From: an uncultured Eubacteriales bacterium
GTDB lineage: Bacteria; Bacillota_A; Clostridia; Lachnospirales; Lachnospiraceae
Assembly (NCBI GenBank): GCA_902803345.1
Contig: CADCPV010000210.1
Span: forward strand, 1-6,428
Length of the DNA: 6,428 bases
Direction: 5' to 3'
In this document: positions 4,016 through 6,428 of the stretch, in pieces
How the letters are laid out: the number at the start of each line of letters is the position of its first letter
How positions within the stretch are numbered: position 1 is the first letter of the stretch
The notes under the pieces: model-generated
The model's input: the letters and a program-made list of their open reading frames with translations, nothing else
What the model was told of the DNA's origin: nothing
The model's database searches: none
Position numbers and translations under genes: made by a program

Positions 4016-6428
4016 TCAGTTCACTGCGCCGTAGCGGAAGCCCTGGCGCTGGAAATTCGCCTTCTTCGGGACGATCCGCACATTTTCGGTGCCGATGATT
4101 GCTCCTGCTGCCGATACTGCTTCGGGACAGGCCAGAAGGTCATAGGAAGAATCCAGCTTCTTGTACTGCTTGGTCGCGGAAAGATACACGACGAGCGTGT
4201 CATGTCCGTCGAAATCCGCGAGCGCTTTGGAGACCGCATCGAAGTTCTGCTCATAGTCCGCCTTATCCGAAAACTGCAGCCACAGCTCTTTCGGCACTTC
4301 CGCAAATGTCATCATGCTGTCCAGGACAAGCTTTCCTTCCGGATCGTCGCCGATCGATACCCGGCCCGTAACCAGCACCTTTTCGTCCTCGTTCAGGATG
4401 CTCCGGTACTGTTCATAAGGCTTCGGGAAGATCAGCACCTCGACCGAGCCGACCATATCCTCTACGGTGATAAAGGCCATCATCTGGTTGTTTTTTGTGG
4501 TTTTGACGGTTTTCGCGGTGATCATGCCGCCGATCGTGACGCGGGAGCCGTCCTCCGCCTTCGCGCGGCCTTCCTCTTCATCAACGAGGAAATCCGTCGT
4601 CAGTGCGGTTACATTCTTTTTCAGAAGCTGCAGGTCTTCCTCCAGCGGATGGCCGGAAAGATAGATCCCGAGCACTTCCTTTTCATAGGCTAAAAGCTGC
4701 GCGCGGTCGAACTCACTGATCTTCGGATACGGCGGTGCCATCTGCTCCTTGAGGCTCTCGGAAACGCCTGCAATGTCAAAGAGGCTGAACTGCCCGGACA
4801 TTGAGTCCTTCCGCTGCCGCTCCACCTGCTGCAGAAGCACCGGGTAATGCGCAAACTGCTGGCGCCGCGAATAGCCGAAGGAATCAAAGGCTCCGGCCTT
4901 GATGAAGCTTTCCAGCGTCTTCTTATTGACTTCCTTCCCGGAAAGCCGCTCCATGAAATCCTGCACCGAACGATACGGCCCGCGTTTTTCACGCTCCGCG
5001 ACAATCTCGTCGACAACGGCCTTTCCGATGCCTTTCACTGCATTCAGCGCGTAGCGGATCTTATGGTTCTGCACCGAAAACTCGCCGCGGCCTTCGTTGA
5101 TGTCCGGCGGCAGAAGCTCAATCTTCATCTGGCGGCAGGAATAAATGTAGTCCGAAACCTTGGTCGTGACATCGATTACGGAGGTCATCAGCGCCGCCAT
5201 GAATTCTTCGGGATAATAGTATTTGAGGTATGCCGTCTGGTAGGAAACGACTGCGTAGCATGCCGCATGCGCCTTGTTGAAAGCGTAGCTCGCAAAAGCC
5301 GTCATCATGTCGAAAATCCGGTCGGCAACCGCGGGATCGATGCCGCGCGCGGCACAGCCCGGAACACCCTCTTCGGGGTTTCCGTAGACAAAGTTTTTGC
5401 GCTCGGCATTCATCACATCGTGCTTTTTCTTGCTCATCGCGCGGCGTACGAGGTCCGCCCGCCCGAGCGTGTAGCCGCCAAGGTCCTGCACGATCTGCAT
5501 GACCTGTTCCTGGTAGACAATACAGCCGTAGGTGGTCCGAAGGATCGGCTCAAGTTCCGGACACAGGTAATGCACCGATCCGGCGTTTTTCTTGCCTTCG
5601 ATGTACTGGTCGATAAAGTCCATCGGGCCCGGACGGTACAGGGAAATGCCTGCAATAACGTCCTCGAGGCTGTCCGGCTGCAGGCGCTTCATGAAGCCGC
5701 GCATCCCGGATGATTCCAGCTGGAAGATGCCGTCACAGTCTCCGGTTCCGATATAGTGATAAATGTTCCTGTCGTCGTAATCGATCCTGTTGATATCCAG
5801 CTCAATCCCGCGGCTTTCTTTGATATTCTTCACCGCATCGGCAATGACGGTCAGCGTCCGGAGTCCCAGAAAATCCATCTTGAGAAGCCCCAGTTCCTCG
5901 ATCGTTGTCATCGTAAACTGGGTCGTGAGAGACCCGTCCTGCGCCCTCGAAAGCGGCACATATTCGTAGACCGGCTTCTGCGAGATTACGATGCCCGCTG
6001 CATGCACCGAACTGTGTCTGGGGAGACCTTCGAGCCGCATTGCCATATCAATCAGCTTTGTCGCCTGCTCGTCGGTTTCGTACAGCTCGCGGAAATCGGG
6101 GCTTGTTTTCAGCGCCTTTTCGAGCGTGATATTCAGTTCATTCGGAACAGCCTTCGAAAGCTTGTCACAGAAGGAATACGGCAGATCCATAACGCGGCCG
6201 ACGTCGCGGATCACGCCCTTAGCGGCCATCGTACCGAAGGTGATGATCTGTACGACCTCTTCTTTGCCGTATTTCTGCACGACGTAATCGATAACTTCCC
6301 CGCGGCGCTCATAGCAGAAATCGACGTCGATATCAGGCATCGAGACGCGTTCCGGGTTCAGGAAGCGCTCAAACAGGAGCTGGTAGCGGATCGGATCGAT
6401 GTCCGTGATCCGAAGCGAATAGGCGACG
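4016..6428 (-). CDS. dnaE: DNA polymerase III alpha subunit (DnaE), C-terminal 803 residues, 5' end cut by window edge
   Basis: This is the catalytic subunit of the replicative DNA polymerase, which extends DNA in the cytoplasm while held on the sliding clamp. The frame stays open to the right edge, so the N-terminal PHP domain and start codon lie outside. Visible residues 1-29 run into the motif PDIDVDF (residues 31-37), whose last two aspartates match the catalytic pair of family C polymerases. The third catalytic aspartate fits MDFLGLR near residue 185. Further family signatures are DGIFQLES (about 232-239), YRPGPMDFIDQY and FNKAHAACYAVVSYQTAYL. A helix-hairpin-helix stretch with VKGIGK lies near 464-469. 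The clamp-binding motif QFSLF is at 546-550, followed by an OB-fold from about 630 to 710 and a short C-terminal domain ending at TGA. There is no sign of the exonuclease insertion of PolC. The following EEP gene starts 40 bases after the stop. Confidence 0.97.
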   Translation of the reverse strand, partial: VAYSLRITDIDPIRYQLLFERFLNPERVSMPDIDVDFCYERRGEVIDYVVQKYGKEEVVQIITFGTMAAKGVIRDVGRVMDLPYSFCDKLSKAVPNELNITLEKALKTSPDFRELYETDEQATKLIDMAMRLEGLPRHSSVHAAGIVISQKPVYEYVPLSRAQDGSLTTQFTMTTIEELGLLKMDFLGLRTLTVIADAVKNIKESRGIELDINRIDYDDRNIYHYIGTGDCDGIFQLESSGMRGFMKRLQPDSLEDVIAGISLYRPGPMDFIDQYIEGKKNAGSVHYLCPELEPILRTTYGCIVYQEQVMQIVQDLGGYTLGRADLVRRAMSKKKHDVMNAERKNFVYGNPEEGVPGCAARGIDPAVADRIFDMMTAFASYAFNKAHAACYAVVSYQTAYLKYYYPEEFMAALMTSVIDVTTKVSDYIYSCRQMKIELLPPDINEGRGEFSVQNHKIRYALNAVKGIGKAVVDEIVAEREKRGPYRSVQDFMERLSGKEVNKKTLESFIKAGAFDSFGYSRRQQFAHYPVLLQQVERQRKDSMSGQFSLFDIAGVSESLKEQMAPPYPKISEFDRAQLLAYEKEVLGIYLSGHPLEEDLQLLKKNVTALTTDFLVDEEEGRAKAEDGSRVTIGGMITAKTVKTTKNNQMMAFITVEDMVGSVEVLIFPKPYEQYRSILNEDEKVLVTGRVSIGDDPEGKLVLDSMMTFAEVPKELWLQFSDKADYEQNFDAVSKALADFDGHDTLVVYLSATKQYKKLDSSYDLLACPEAVSAAGAIIGTENVRIVPKKANFQRQGFRYGAVN

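Noticed and set aside
3908..4693. 261-residue open frame on the plus strand opposite dnaE and the EEP gene
   Set aside because: It spans the junction of two solid minus-strand genes, its protein has no recognisable family motif, and such antisense frames are common opposite codon-biased genes.
4847..5713. 288-residue open frame on the plus strand opposite dnaE
   Set aside because: It lies wholly within the conserved polymerase core on the other strand and shows no family motif of its own. It is a shadow frame.
6338..6340. ATG that could be taken as the start of the polymerase gene, giving 774 residues
   Set aside because: The frame continues upstream to the window edge with family-typical sequence (ITDIDPIRYQLLFERFLNPERVS), and the catalytic motif would sit at the extreme N-terminus. 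It is an internal methionine and the gene is truncated by the window.
4016..6428. PolC instead of DnaE
   Set aside because: The motif order and the PDIDVDF, DGIFQLES and post-catalytic OB-fold arrangement fit DnaE, and no DnaQ-like exonuclease insertion is visible.
1..6428. Mobile element, defence system, CRISPR or other accessory island
   Set aside because: There is no transposase, integrase, toxin-antitoxin, direct-repeat array or clear composition shift. Every long minus-strand frame is explained by a conserved family.

Overview
The window holds five genes, all on the minus strand, packed head to tail and read from the right edge (6428) towards the left edge (1). No mobile element, CRISPR array, RNA gene or plus-strand gene is supported. 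The organism is most likely a Firmicute of the Clostridia, perhaps Lachnospiraceae-like. The reasons are strong Shine-Dalgarno sequences of the AAGGAGG type, a DnaE with an internal Q-F-S-L-F clamp-binding motif and a Gram-positive-style C-terminus, a roughly 565-residue phospho-sugar mutase of the type common in Firmicutes, and a base composition a little above 50% GC by eye. The taxonomic call rests on family resemblance recalled from memory, not on a search.

Region by region in transcription order: (a) 6428-4016, the C-terminal 803 residues of the replicative DNA polymerase III alpha subunit DnaE, cut at its 5' end by the window edge. (b) 3975-2863, a membrane-anchored endonuclease/exonuclease/phosphatase (EEP) family protein whose catalytic domain is predicted to lie outside the membrane. 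(c) 2820-2428, a 130-residue pyridoxamine 5'-phosphate oxidase-like flavin-binding split-barrel protein. (d) 2415-718, an alpha-phosphohexomutase, probably phosphoglucomutase. (e) 647-1, the N-terminal 215 residues of an aminopeptidase P (M24B) family protein, cut at its 3' end by the window edge.

The gaps are 40, 42, 12 and 70 bases, so no stretch of 300 bases lacks a gene. No hairpin terminator or convincing promoter is seen in the first three gaps, so dnaE to the mutase could be one transcript. The 12-base gap between the split-barrel gene and the mutase strongly suggests translational coupling. The 70-base gap before the aminopeptidase gene contains a perfect 11-bp GC-rich hairpin that may end or attenuate the upstream transcript.

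The genes do not form an obvious single pathway. They look like a housekeeping run: replication, a surface phosphoesterase or nuclease, a flavoprotein, glucose-phosphate interconversion and peptide turnover. I see no sign of a previously undescribed system. The points most worth a second look are the intergenic hairpin, the surface-anchored EEP enzyme directly behind dnaE, and the unassigned flavin-type protein coupled to the mutase.
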